This document shows, in pieces, positions 1-6,527 of a DNA stretch of 6,774 bases. Source of the DNA: Cryomorphaceae bacterium. Lineage in GTDB: Bacteria; Bacteroidota; Bacteroidia; Flavobacteriales; Schleiferiaceae. The DNA is taken from the NCBI GenBank assembly GCA_003451355.1, contig DMDX01000152.1:1-6774 (forward strand), in the 5' to 3' direction. The position numbers were made by a program, and so were the translations under genes. Positions within the stretch are counted from its first letter, which is position 1. Each line of letters begins with the position of its first letter. Below the pieces are notes generated by a model. It did no database searches. It had not been told where the DNA came from and saw only the letters and a program-made list of their open reading frames with translations.

Positions 1-1
1 C

Positions 2-973
2 GCCGCAGTCGATCGCGAGGAACTTGGCCTTGAATCACTGGCTGGCCAGCTACGAAAGCTTGGCGAGCGAGCCGAACGCCTAGGAGTGTCCAACGACCAG
101 CTCACGAGTATGGGTTATGCCCTTGAGGACCTCGTGCGCGAACTTCGGGGACATTGGCAAGATCTTGTCGATCAATTAGATGCCAATCCAGGTGAGCTGA
201 ATTTCGTGGAGGAACGCCTCTCGGCCATTGATCGGGTTCAGCGCAAGCACCAGTGCGCTGACGACAGCGCACTCATTGCACACTGGGAGACCCTTGAGCG
301 GCGCCTCAAGGTGTGGACAGAAGGTGCCGAAGAACTTGAGCGGGCGAGGGCAGAGGTACGTGAAGCCTCCCTCAAGGTGAGTGCGGCAGGAGAAGATTGG
401 AATCAGATTCTCATGAAGGCTGAACCTGCGATGGTCGCAGCGGTGACCGGAGGTCTGGCTGATTTGGCGATGTCCCAAACCCGAATTGCGGTTCGGGCAG
501 TGCGCCGTTCCGCTCCGAGTCCATTGGGCACCTATGCCTACACGCTGGAATTCAGCGCGAACCCGGGCCAAGAGCTTCAGGAGCTCGCTAAAGTGGCCTC
601 CGGAGGCGAGCGCAGCCGCCTCATGCTCGTACTCAAACGCTACTTGGCTGAGCGCAAAGGATTGTCAACCGTGCTCTTTGACGAGATTGACACCGGGGTA
701 TCGGGTGCCACCGCCAGCAAAATGGCCCATATGCTCCGAAGCATGAGCCAAAATGCTCAAATCATCGCCATCACCCACTTGCCGCAAGTTGCCGCGTTAG
801 GGTCACAGCACTGGGTCGTCGAGAAACTAGTTGATGGAGACCGTACGCTGACGCAGCTTAAAACCTTGAGCGACAGCGATCGAGCGCCCGAAGTGGCCCG
901 CTTGCTCTCAGATGGTGACCTCAGTGCCTTAGCGATGGCACAAGCCGAGGCGCTAATGGCGGCAGCCGAGTGA
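2..973 (+). CDS. recN: DNA repair protein RecN, C-terminal part (5' truncated by window edge)
   Basis: RecN is an SMC-like ATPase that acts at DNA double-strand breaks and supports RecA-dependent recombination. The frame is open from base 2 with no stop, so the gene starts upstream. About 323 residues are present out of the roughly 550 usual for RecN, and the N-terminal Walker A half is missing. The first ~150 residues are rich in Glu, Arg, Leu and Ala, as expected for the end of the coiled coil. ATPase head motifs follow: the ABC signature ASGGERSR (from base 596), Walker B with catalytic Glu (VLFDEID, 671-691), D-loop TGVSG and H-loop ITHLPQVAA. FSANPGQ just before the signature is also typical of RecN. 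A GTG at 86 could be taken as a start, but the conserved coding sequence clearly continues to its left. fabI follows after 19 bp on the same strand, so shared transcription is likely. The identification is firm. Confidence 0.95.
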   Translation, partial: AAVDREELGLESLAGQLRKLGERAERLGVSNDQLTSMGYALEDLVRELRGHWQDLVDQLDANPGELNFVEERLSAIDRVQRKHQCADDSALIAHWETLERRLKVWTEGAEELERARAEVREASLKVSAAGEDWNQILMKAEPAMVAAVTGGLADLAMSQTRIAVRAVRRSAPSPLGTYAYTLEFSANPGQELQELAKVASGGERSRLMLVLKRYLAERKGLSTVLFDEIDTGVSGATASKMAHMLRSMSQNAQIIAITHLPQVAALGSQHWVVEKLVDGDRTLTQLKTLSDSDRAPEVARLLSDGDLSALAMAQAEALMAAAE

Positions 974-992
974 TTTTCACGATATTTGCGGC

Positions 993-1811
993 ATGAACAA
1001 TCTACTTGCCGGAAAAAAGGGCATCATCTTCGGAGCCCTCAACAGCGACTCCATTGCCTGGAAGGTCGCCGAACAGTGCCACGCACAAGGCGCTCAACTC
1101 GTGCTTACGAATGCCCCCATGGCGATGCGCATGGGCGAAATCAATGCTCTTGCTGAAAAGACGGGCGCGCCTGTCATTGGTGCCGACGCCACGAGCCTCG
1201 AGGAACTTCAGAACTTGATTCAGGGAGCCATGGACCATTTCGGTGGTAAAATTGACTTTATCCTGCACAGCATTGGAATGTCCGTCAACGTCCGCAAGAG
1301 CCGTCCCTACACCGACCTCAACTACGACTTCTTGACCAAGGGTTGGGATGTGTCGGCGGTCAGCTTTCACAAAGTACTCCAGACAGCCTATCAAATGGAC
1401 GCCCTCAGCGACTGGGGTAGCGTACTCGCGCTGAGCTACATTGCCGCCCAGCGCACGTTCCCCGACTACAACGATATGGCTGAGAACAAAGCCTACTTGG
1501 AATCAGTGGCGCGCAGCTTCGGATACCACTACGGAATCCGCAACCATGTGCGCATCAACACCATCAGTCAGTCTCCCACGCCTACGACGGCGGGTAGCGG
1601 CGTGAAGGGCTTTAATGCCTTCTTGAGCTTCGCCGATAAGATGAGCCCCTTGGGCAATGCAACGGCTGAGGACTGTGCTAACCTTTGTGTGGTTATGTTC
1701 AGCGACATGAGTCGCCGCGTGACGATGCAGAACCTCTACAACGATGGCGGATTCAGCAACACAGGTGTAAGCCAAGAGGTGTTGGACACCTACATGAAAG
1801 GCGCGGAATAA
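993..1811 (+). CDS. fabI: Enoyl-[acyl-carrier-protein] reductase FabI (NADH)
   Basis: FabI catalyses the last step of each fatty-acid elongation cycle, reducing trans-2-enoyl-ACP with NAD(P)H in the cytosol; it is the triclosan target in many bacteria. The 272-residue protein has the family's usual length and its divergent short-chain dehydrogenase fold. The nucleotide-binding segment GALNSDSIAW lies at residues 14-23 and LHSIGM at 91-96. The catalytic Tyr-X6-Lys is Y159 and K166 (PDYNDMAENKAY), with the extra FabI tyrosine at Y149. The substrate-loop segment NTISQSPTPTTAGSGV is at 189-204 and the C-terminal DGGFSNTGVSQEV is intact. From memory, SIAWKVAE and HSIGMSVNVRK match Bacteroidota FabI better than the proteobacterial form (SIAYGIA in E. 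coli). The ATG at 993 gives a complete N-terminus. There is no Shine-Dalgarno sequence. A strong hairpin terminator begins 17 bp after the stop. Confidence 0.97.
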   Translation: MNNLLAGKKGIIFGALNSDSIAWKVAEQCHAQGAQLVLTNAPMAMRMGEINALAEKTGAPVIGADATSLEELQNLIQGAMDHFGGKIDFILHSIGMSVNVRKSRPYTDLNYDFLTKGWDVSAVSFHKVLQTAYQMDALSDWGSVLALSYIAAQRTFPDYNDMAENKAYLESVARSFGYHYGIRNHVRINTISQSPTPTTAGSGVKGFNAFLSFADKMSPLGNATAEDCANLCVVMFSDMSRRVTMQNLYNDGGFSNTGVSQEVLDTYMKGAE

Positions 1812-1828
1812 CGCGTCACGTACTGCAT

Positions 1829-1857
1829 AAAAAAGCCCGCTTCGGCGGGCTTTTTTT
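1829..1857. terminator. Bidirectional intrinsic terminator between convergent fabI and prfC
   Basis: A perfect 6-bp GC stem (GCCCGC at 1835-1840 with GCGGGC at 1845-1850) closes a TTCG tetraloop in the very stable C(UUCG)G context. Six A residues (1829-1834) lie on the left and seven T residues (1851-1857) on the right. On the + strand the T tract serves fabI; read from the - strand the A tract becomes a U tract for prfC. The element fills most of the 51 bp between the two stop codons, which is the classic place for a shared terminator. Confidence 0.93.
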
Positions 1858-1862
1858 GTGGT

Positions 1863-3446
1863 TTAGAACTCGCTCTTCTCGTGAAACACGATTCGGTCAA
1901 ACTTTTCTTGCGTCATATGTAACCCAAACTGGGAATCAGCCAAGAACACGAGGCGTCCAAACTTGTCGTGGGCGAGTTGGCGGGCCTTCATGCGCTCAAG
2001 TTCCGCAAGTTGCCCAGCGTCCTTGCCCTCAACCCACAGTGCTTTGTACGCTGGGAAGGGTTCGTACGAACACTTCGCTCCGTACTCGTGCTCAAGACGG
2101 TATTGGATGACCTCGTACTGCAGCGCGCCTACGGTTCCGATGACCTTTCGTCCGTTGGCGACAAGCGTAAACAGCTGGGCTACCCCCTCGTCCATCAACT
2201 GGTCCACACCTTTGGCCAACTGCTTGGATTTCATGGGGTCAGCATTGTTAATGAACCGAAAGTGTTCGGGCGAAAAGGACGGAATTCCGCTAAAGTGAAG
2301 CAACTCGCCGCCCGTTAAGCTGTCCCCAATTCGAAAGAGTCCGGTGTCAGGAAGGCCAACAATGTCGCCAGGGTAGGCCTCCTCAACCACTTCACGCTTA
2401 CTGGCCAAGAACGTCATCGGCGAACTGAATTTCAGGTTCTTGCCCTCTCGGACGTGCAGGTAGTTGGTGTTGCGTTCAAAGGTTCCGCTGACGACCTTGA
2501 CAAACGCGATGCGGCTGCGGTGGTTTGGGTCAATGTTCGCGTGAATCTTGAACACGAATCCGCTGAACTTCGCCTCTTCGGGGTGAACCACGCGCTCTTC
2601 GGCGGCTTTAGGCTGAGGGTGCGGAGCAATTTCCGCAAAGCAATTGAGCAGTTCGCGCACCCCAAAGTTGTTGAGGGCGGAACCGAAAAACACCGGCTGA
2701 AGCTCACCACGCAGGTAGGCGTCGTGATCAAATTCGGGATAGACTCCGGCGACGAGCTCGAGTTCTTCGCGCAGGGTTTCGGCGGCCTTGGCGCCAATGC
2801 GCTCCACGAGTTCGGGATTTTCTAAATCGCTAAACGCGACGCCCTCTGCAACTTTTTGCTTGGTGACCTGGTCATAAATCAATAGTGATTTGGACCACAC
2901 GTCGTAGACGCCCTGAAATTGAGCACCCATTCCGATAGGCCACGAAAGAGGGCAGAGGCGAAGTCCTAATTTCGACTCGATTTCATCGAGTAGGTCAAAG
3001 GCATCCCGGCCCTCTCGGTCCAGCTTGTTAATGAACACAATGATGGGGGTCGCGCGCATGCGACATACGTTGACCAACTTTTCAGTCTGGGCCTCAACAC
3101 CTTTCGCTACGTCGACGACCACGATTGCACTGTCGACTGCGGTCAATGTGCGGTAGGTGTCTTCGGCGAAATCTTGGTGACCCGGCGTATCGAGAATGTT
3201 AATGTGCTTGCCTTGGTACTCAAAGGCCATCACTGAGGTGGCGACCGAAATACCGCGCTGCCGCTCGATCTCCATAAAGTCCGACGTCGCGCCCTTTTTG
3301 ATTTTGTTGCTCTTCACGGCTCCGGCCTCATTGATGGCTCCGCCAAAAAGAAGCAGCTTCTCGGTGAGGGTCGTTTTGCCCGCATCAGGGTGCGAAACAA
3401 TTCCAAAGGTTCTGCGGCGCTGAAGCTCCGTGTGTAAATTCGACAT
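1863..3446 (-). CDS. prfC: Peptide chain release factor 3 (RF3), translational GTPase
   Basis: RF3 is a GTPase that removes RF1 or RF2 from the ribosome after the finished peptide is released. The protein has 527 residues, against about 529 for E. coli RF3. GTPase motifs in order: P-loop SHPDAGKTT (18-26), switch I RQRGISV (62-68), DTPGH (86-90), NKLD (140-143) and the G5-like FFGSALNNFGV (253-263). The segment LSWPIGMG (167-174), the SDF at 55-57 and the missing EF-G domains IV and V separate RF3 from EF-G, TypA and LepA. The C-terminal domain (to about residue 520) includes the RF3-type stretch GALQYEVIQYRLEHEYG. The ATG at 3444-3446 puts the P-loop at the expected distance from the N-terminus. 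It faces fabI across the bidirectional terminator and is transcribed away from the carotenoid regulator. I see no link to carotenoid synthesis. Confidence 0.97.
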   Translation of the reverse strand: MSNLHTELQRRRTFGIVSHPDAGKTTLTEKLLLFGGAINEAGAVKSNKIKKGATSDFMEIERQRGISVATSVMAFEYQGKHINILDTPGHQDFAEDTYRTLTAVDSAIVVVDVAKGVEAQTEKLVNVCRMRATPIIVFINKLDREGRDAFDLLDEIESKLGLRLCPLSWPIGMGAQFQGVYDVWSKSLLIYDQVTKQKVAEGVAFSDLENPELVERIGAKAAETLREELELVAGVYPEFDHDAYLRGELQPVFFGSALNNFGVRELLNCFAEIAPHPQPKAAEERVVHPEEAKFSGFVFKIHANIDPNHRSRIAFVKVVSGTFERNTNYLHVREGKNLKFSSPMTFLASKREVVEEAYPGDIVGLPDTGLFRIGDSLTGGELLHFSGIPSFSPEHFRFINNADPMKSKQLAKGVDQLMDEGVAQLFTLVANGRKVIGTVGALQYEVIQYRLEHEYGAKCSYEPFPAYKALWVEGKDAGQLAELERMKARQLAHDKFGRLVFLADSQFGLHMTQEKFDRIVFHEKSEF

Positions 3447-3466
3447 ATCGGCTAAATTGCGGGCTG

Positions 3467-3474
3467 CAAAGGTA
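3467..3474 (-). promoter_or_regulatory. Predicted prfC promoter, Bacteroidota -7 element
   Basis: Read on the - strand, this site is TACCTTTG, an exact match to the Bacteroidota housekeeping -7 consensus TAnnTTTG. It lies 20 bp upstream of the prfC ATG, which would give a leader of roughly 15 bases. I cannot see a clear -33 TTTG/TTG at the usual distance, only a weak TTC. The site is in the 75-bp region shared with the divergent B12-type regulator gene. The call rests on the consensus and position; the start site itself is inferred. Confidence 0.55.
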
Positions 3475-3521
3475 GGGAGTTAAGCGCCGAACCTTTTTTA
3501 AATCTATGGGTTAAAGCCACT

Positions 3522-4424
3522 ATGGAGTCGTCGTACAGCATCAAAGATTTGGAGCACCTCACAGGCATTAAGGCCCACACGCTCCGTATTTGGGAGCAGC
3601 GCTACGAAATTGTCGTGCCCAAACGGACCGACACCAACATTCGTGCTTATTCCGACGACGACCTCAAAACCCTGCTCAACGTTGCGGTTCTCATTCAAAA
3701 AGGCTGGCGCATTAGCAAAATCGCCGATTTGTCGCGCGAGCAGCTCAGTCAAAAGATTCTTGAAGAGGCCCTTCAGCACGGAAGTCAAACCGCCCAAGTT
3801 ACCCGCTTAATTCAAGCGTGTATCGACCTCGATGAGTTGACCTTCTCGCAGATTCTCGATACGAGTATTCGCGAGGCGGGAGAGGAGCACACTTTTACAC
3901 ACGTTGTTGGCGGATTTATTCACCAAATTGGCTACATGTGGCAGACTGATGCCATTGGCGTAGCCCACGAGCACTTCGCGAGCAACCTGATCAAGCAGAA
4001 AATGTACGCGGCGCTGGATCGCCTCACGGACCATCGGATGTCGGTGAAGAGCCCAGCAGTACTTATGTACTTGCCTCAAGACGAGCTCCATGAACTTGGT
4101 TTGCTCTATTTGCACTATTTACTTAAGGCGCGCGGAACCACGGTGGTCTTTCTTGGCCAGTCGCTCCCGCTCGAGCACCTTGCGGTTTTGTTTAAGCAAG
4201 CGAACCACTTTAAACTAGTGGTAAGCGTTTGGACCACACAACCAGCACGTGAAGTAATTGATCAGTACGTTTCAGATGCCCGCTCGTTTATGGGTGAAGT
4301 TCCCCTCTGGGTTACTGGGTTGGCCGTGTCAGACTTTAAGTCTCCGGATCACCTCACGGTGACATACCCAAATTTGGCCAGTCTTGGCCAACAGCTGACT
4401 TCTGAGTTAGCTCTGTCGTTCTGA
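3522..4424 (+). CDS. CarH/LitR-type MerR-family regulator with cobalamin-binding domain
   Basis: This is a probable B12-dependent, possibly light-sensing repressor of carotenoid genes. The 300 residues divide into three parts. A MerR-type winged helix spans about 5-70 (YSIKDLEHLTGIKAHTLRIW, then RAYSDDDL). A helical B12-cap domain spans about 85-165. A Rossmann-like cobalamin-binding domain runs from about 177 to the end. In the cap, W140 and E150-H151 form the Wx9EH motif that in CarH shields the adenosyl group. E188-L-H190-E-L-G193 matches the E/DxHxxG cobalamin motif, so H190 is the expected lower cobalt ligand. Residue 141, right after the Trp, is Gln. In Thermus CarH, as I recall, this position is the His that ligates cobalt after illumination. 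The 75 bp upstream are shared with divergent prfC; I see no TTGTTTA repeats there, so autoregulation is not evident. The sigma-crt operon follows 118 bp later and contains the likely operators. The family call is strong; light sensing is inference. Confidence 0.9.
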   Translation: MESSYSIKDLEHLTGIKAHTLRIWEQRYEIVVPKRTDTNIRAYSDDDLKTLLNVAVLIQKGWRISKIADLSREQLSQKILEEALQHGSQTAQVTRLIQACIDLDELTFSQILDTSIREAGEEHTFTHVVGGFIHQIGYMWQTDAIGVAHEHFASNLIKQKMYAALDRLTDHRMSVKSPAVLMYLPQDELHELGLLYLHYLLKARGTTVVFLGQSLPLEHLAVLFKQANHFKLVVSVWTTQPAREVIDQYVSDARSFMGEVPLWVTGLAVSDFKSPDHLTVTYPNLASLGQQLTSELALSF

Positions 4425-4450
4425 GCTGTTTAGCTTAGTTCGATCGCCTT

Positions 4451-4482
4451 TTGTTTATGCTTTTCATAAAAAGTTTAAACAA
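4451..4482. promoter_or_regulatory. Candidate regulator operator 1: inverted repeat TTGTTTA-N18-TAAACAA
   Basis: Half-site TTGTTTA at 4451-4457 is mirrored exactly by TAAACAA at 4476-4482, with 18 bp between them. The right arm also lies within the 8-bp palindrome GTTTAAAC (4473-4480). It is upstream of the sigma factor gene and right after the MerR/B12 regulator gene. The same arrangement recurs exactly at 4504-4535. Operators of B12-type MerR regulators in other phyla are also spaced inverted or repeated short motifs (for example TGTACA-like arms in Pseudomonas PplR). Assigning the site to the adjacent regulator is inference. Confidence 0.6.
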
Positions 4483-4503
4483 ATAGTCGGCTCGGCACAT
4501 TTC

Positions 4504-4535
4504 TTGTTTAACTTAGTGCTGTAATTGTTAAACAA
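4504..4535. promoter_or_regulatory. Candidate regulator operator 2: inverted repeat TTGTTTA-N18-TAAACAA
   Basis: Half-site TTGTTTA at 4504-4510 is mirrored exactly by TAAACAA at 4529-4535, again with 18 bp between, giving a 32-bp element identical in geometry to the one 53 bp upstream. Here the match extends to 9 bp per arm (TTGTTTAAC against GTTAAACAA). The right arm is itself a perfect odd palindrome (TTGTTAAACAA, 4525-4535). The site ends 7 bp before the ATG of the sigma factor gene and overlaps the likely promoter, which fits repression by steric block. Confidence 0.65.
4509..4516 (+). promoter_or_regulatory. Tentative -7 element for the sigma-crtI-crtB operon
   Basis: TAACTTAG matches the Bacteroidota -7 consensus TAnnTTTG with one mismatch (A for the third T). 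It lies 26 bp before the ATG at 4543, close to the spacing seen for the prfC promoter, and between the arms of operator 2. No -33 TTG/TTTG is visible at the usual distance, so the promoter may be weak, need help, or belong to another sigma factor, perhaps the one encoded just downstream. Low confidence. Confidence 0.25.
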
Positions 4536-4542
4536 AAGAGAC

Positions 4543-5055
4543 ATGCCCCCAGAGTCCTTTGGTCCCCAAATTTTTCAGCACGAACAGTTCCTGCGCGGCT
4601 TAGCCATGAAGCTTACGCGCCATTCTGAAGACGCTGAAGACCTCGTTCAAGAGACCTTTTACAAGGCCATCAAGAACCAGTCAAAGTACCAAGAGGGCAC
4701 CAATCTTCGCGGATGGCTTTATACCATCCTCAAGAATACGTTCATCAACAACTACCGCAAGAAGAAGAACCAAAACACCTACGCAGACGACAGCGAGAAC
4801 CAGTACGTCCTTGGAGGTATGATGGCCAACCGTGAAGATGAGGCTGATAGCCCGTACGAGATGGCAAACATTATTGAACGAATTGAAACCGTCGAACGGA
4901 CCTATCTAGATGCTTTCATGATGTACTTCAATGGATACAAGTACGAAGAGATTGCCGACCAAATGGGTATTCCATTAGGGACGGTTAAAAGTCGTATTTT
5001 TCTAGCGCGACGTAAGATGATGGAGCAATTACGCGGAATTCGCAGGACCGACTAA
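4543..5055 (+). CDS. ECF-type RNA polymerase sigma factor of the carotenoid operon
   Basis: This 170-residue sigma-70 family protein has the two-domain ECF layout, without regions 1 or 3. Region 2 covers about residues 12-75, with the core-binding stretch DAEDLVQETF (30-39) and the -10-reading stretch NLRGWLYTILKNTF followed by a basic run ending near residue 75. A polar, acidic linker (about 76-108) leads to region 4, whose helix-turn-helix is YEEIADQMGIPLGTVKSRIF at about 134-153. I choose the ATG at 4543. The in-frame TTG at 4525 would add only six residues, lies inside an inverted repeat, and is a rare start. There is no Shine-Dalgarno sequence, only a purine-rich AAAGAG. The stop overlaps the crtI start (TAATG), so the two are probably translationally coupled. 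No anti-sigma gene lies between regulator and crtI, suggesting control of its synthesis by the upstream repressor, as for Streptomyces LitS. The crt promoters or other light-response genes are likely targets; this is inferred. Confidence 0.88.
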   Translation: MPPESFGPQIFQHEQFLRGLAMKLTRHSEDAEDLVQETFYKAIKNQSKYQEGTNLRGWLYTILKNTFINNYRKKKNQNTYADDSENQYVLGGMMANREDEADSPYEMANIIERIETVERTYLDAFMMYFNGYKYEEIADQMGIPLGTVKSRIFLARRKMMEQLRGIRRTD

Positions 5056-6527
5056 TGAAGAAGAAAGCAATTGTTATTGGCTCTGGTTTTGCCGGAATGT
5101 CAAGTGCGGCTTATTTGGCCCAAGCCGGCTACGAGGTCGAGGTACTAGAGATGCACGACACACCAGGTGGAAGAGGACGTCAATGGAAGCACGAAGGCTA
5201 TACTTTTGATTTGGGTCCTTCTTTTTACTGGATGCCCGATGTGTTTGAAACGTTCTTTGGTCACTTCGGCAAAAAGTCGAGTGATTACTACGAATTACGT
5301 CGATTAGATCCCTCATACACGATTTTCTTCGAGGATGGGCCCATGCCCATTTCAGCACAAATGAATGAAATTGAAGCGCTCTTTGAGCGACTCGAACCCG
5401 GTTCTTCGGTGCGACTTCGCGAGTTTCTTAAAGATGCTGAATACAAGTACCGAGTCGGTATCGACGACTTAGTGCGCAAACCATCGCGGAGTGTGTTCGA
5501 ATTCGCTGATGTTCGGATTTTGACAGGGCTCTTGCGCATGGACTTGCTCCAGAGCATCCGAAAGAGTATTGCCAAGGTAGTAAGCCATCCGAAATTGCGC
5601 CAATTGCTCGAATTTCCAGTGCTATTTTTAGGTGCTACACCGAGTAATACTCCCGCTTTATACAGCCTAATGAATTATTCGGACTTTGTACAAGGAACGT
5701 GGCACCCCATGGGCGGGATGTATGCTGTGGTTCAAGGTTTTTACCAACTAGCTAAAGAACAAGGGGTTCGCTTTCACTTCAATCAAGAGGTTACAGGCTT
5801 CGCCTACGAGGGCAAGTCCATTTCAGGAGTTTACGTAGGTAGCACGTTACATGCTGCAGACGTGGTAGTAGCATCCGCAGACTATGCGCACGTCGAGCAA
5901 AAATTGGTTAAGCCGGAATTCCGCCGCTACACCGCGAACTACTGGGCGAAGCGCAAGATGGCTCCGTCGGCATTCATGTACTATCTGGGATTGGACATCA
6001 AACTGACCGGATTAGAGCATCATACTCTATTTTTTGATGCGGATTTCGATACCCATGCCGATGCGATCTACACCAAGCCTCGATGGCCCGAAAAACCACT
6101 CTTTTATTTGAGTATTCCCTCATCTACGGATGTGGGCGCAGCTCCTGAAGGCAAGGATGCTTTGGTCATCCTAATCCCGATGGCGACTGGCCTTGAGGAC
6201 GATGATGCCACGCGCCAGCGCTACCTCGACATGGTCGCTGAGCGTATGAAGGCCCAAATCGGCATGGACATTCGCGATCACATCGTGATTCAGCGGAGCT
6301 ATGCCTACCGTGACTTCGTGAAAGATTACCACGCGCACCGAGGTAACGCCTACGGATTGGCCAATACATTGGATCAAACCGCCATTCTCAAGCCGAGCCT
6401 TAAGGGCAAGCTTAACAACTTGTACTACGCCGGGCAACTTACCGTTCCTGGGCCCGGAGTACCTCCGTGCATTATTTCAGGAGAAGTAGTAGCGCGCGAA
6501 ATCACCAGAGAACATCCTTTAGTATGA
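5055..6527 (+). CDS. crtI: Phytoene desaturase CrtI (FAD-dependent carotenoid desaturase)
   Basis: CrtI introduces double bonds into colourless phytoene to give neurosporene or lycopene; it is a membrane-associated flavoenzyme. The 490 residues match the usual length. The N-terminal FAD-binding fold has G9-S-G11-F-A-G14 with the acidic residue E32 at the end of the second strand. The PGGR motif (37-40) and GYTFDLGPSF (48-57) follow, as is standard for CrtI. The C-terminal FAD/carotenoid signature is present: NLYYAGQLTVPGPGVPP at 455-471, then ISGEVVAREI. The ATG overlaps the sigma factor stop by one base, and the stop overlaps the crtB ATG by four (ATGA), so the three are one operon. Having crtB next door points to C40 phytoene as substrate. 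A C30 enzyme (CrtN-like) or a later-acting desaturase such as CrtD is less likely but cannot be excluded from sequence alone. Confidence 0.94.
   Translation: MKKKAIVIGSGFAGMSSAAYLAQAGYEVEVLEMHDTPGGRGRQWKHEGYTFDLGPSFYWMPDVFETFFGHFGKKSSDYYELRRLDPSYTIFFEDGPMPISAQMNEIEALFERLEPGSSVRLREFLKDAEYKYRVGIDDLVRKPSRSVFEFADVRILTGLLRMDLLQSIRKSIAKVVSHPKLRQLLEFPVLFLGATPSNTPALYSLMNYSDFVQGTWHPMGGMYAVVQGFYQLAKEQGVRFHFNQEVTGFAYEGKSISGVYVGSTLHAADVVVASADYAHVEQKLVKPEFRRYTANYWAKRKMAPSAFMYYLGLDIKLTGLEHHTLFFDADFDTHADAIYTKPRWPEKPLFYLSIPSSTDVGAAPEGKDALVILIPMATGLEDDDATRQRYLDMVAERMKAQIGMDIRDHIVIQRSYAYRDFVKDYHAHRGNAYGLANTLDQTAILKPSLKGKLNNLYYAGQLTVPGPGVPPCIISGEVVAREITREHPLV

Noticed and set aside
86..88. GTG at 86 as a recN start codon
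   Set aside because: The frame is open to the window edge with RecN-like coiled-coil sequence, and a start here would leave out the Walker A half that every RecN needs.
982..989. GATATTTG just before fabI as a -7 promoter element
   Set aside because: It matches TAnnTTTG at only five of six positions, no -33 element lies upstream, and it would place the transcript start at or after the ATG. Read-through from recN is simpler.
1685..2110. 141-codon open frame spanning the fabI end, the terminator and the prfC end
   Set aside because: It runs through a strong bidirectional terminator and overlaps two certain genes. Its Arg- and Cys-rich composition is typical of an out-of-frame shadow.
2432..2797. 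Long open frames within prfC on both strands, including 2454-2825 on the + strand
   Set aside because: All lie inside the well-conserved RF3 gene, show no family motif, and are explained by its GC and codon bias.
4422..4437. Six-base-pair hairpin (with one G-T pair, GTTT loop) overlapping the regulator stop codon, as a terminator
   Set aside because: The stem is short and AT-rich and no T tract follows directly, so it does not qualify as an intrinsic terminator.
4525..4542. TTG at 4525 as the start of the sigma factor gene, giving 176 residues
   Set aside because: It adds six residues of no recognisable conservation, lies within an inverted-repeat arm, and TTG starts are rare. The ATG at 4543 gives a normal ECF N-terminus.
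4425..4542. A cobalamin riboswitch upstream of the sigma factor gene
   Set aside because: The region is only 118 bp and AT-rich, with no B12-box-like or multi-stem structure that I can see; cobalamin riboswitches are usually longer. The inverted repeats read better as protein-binding sites.
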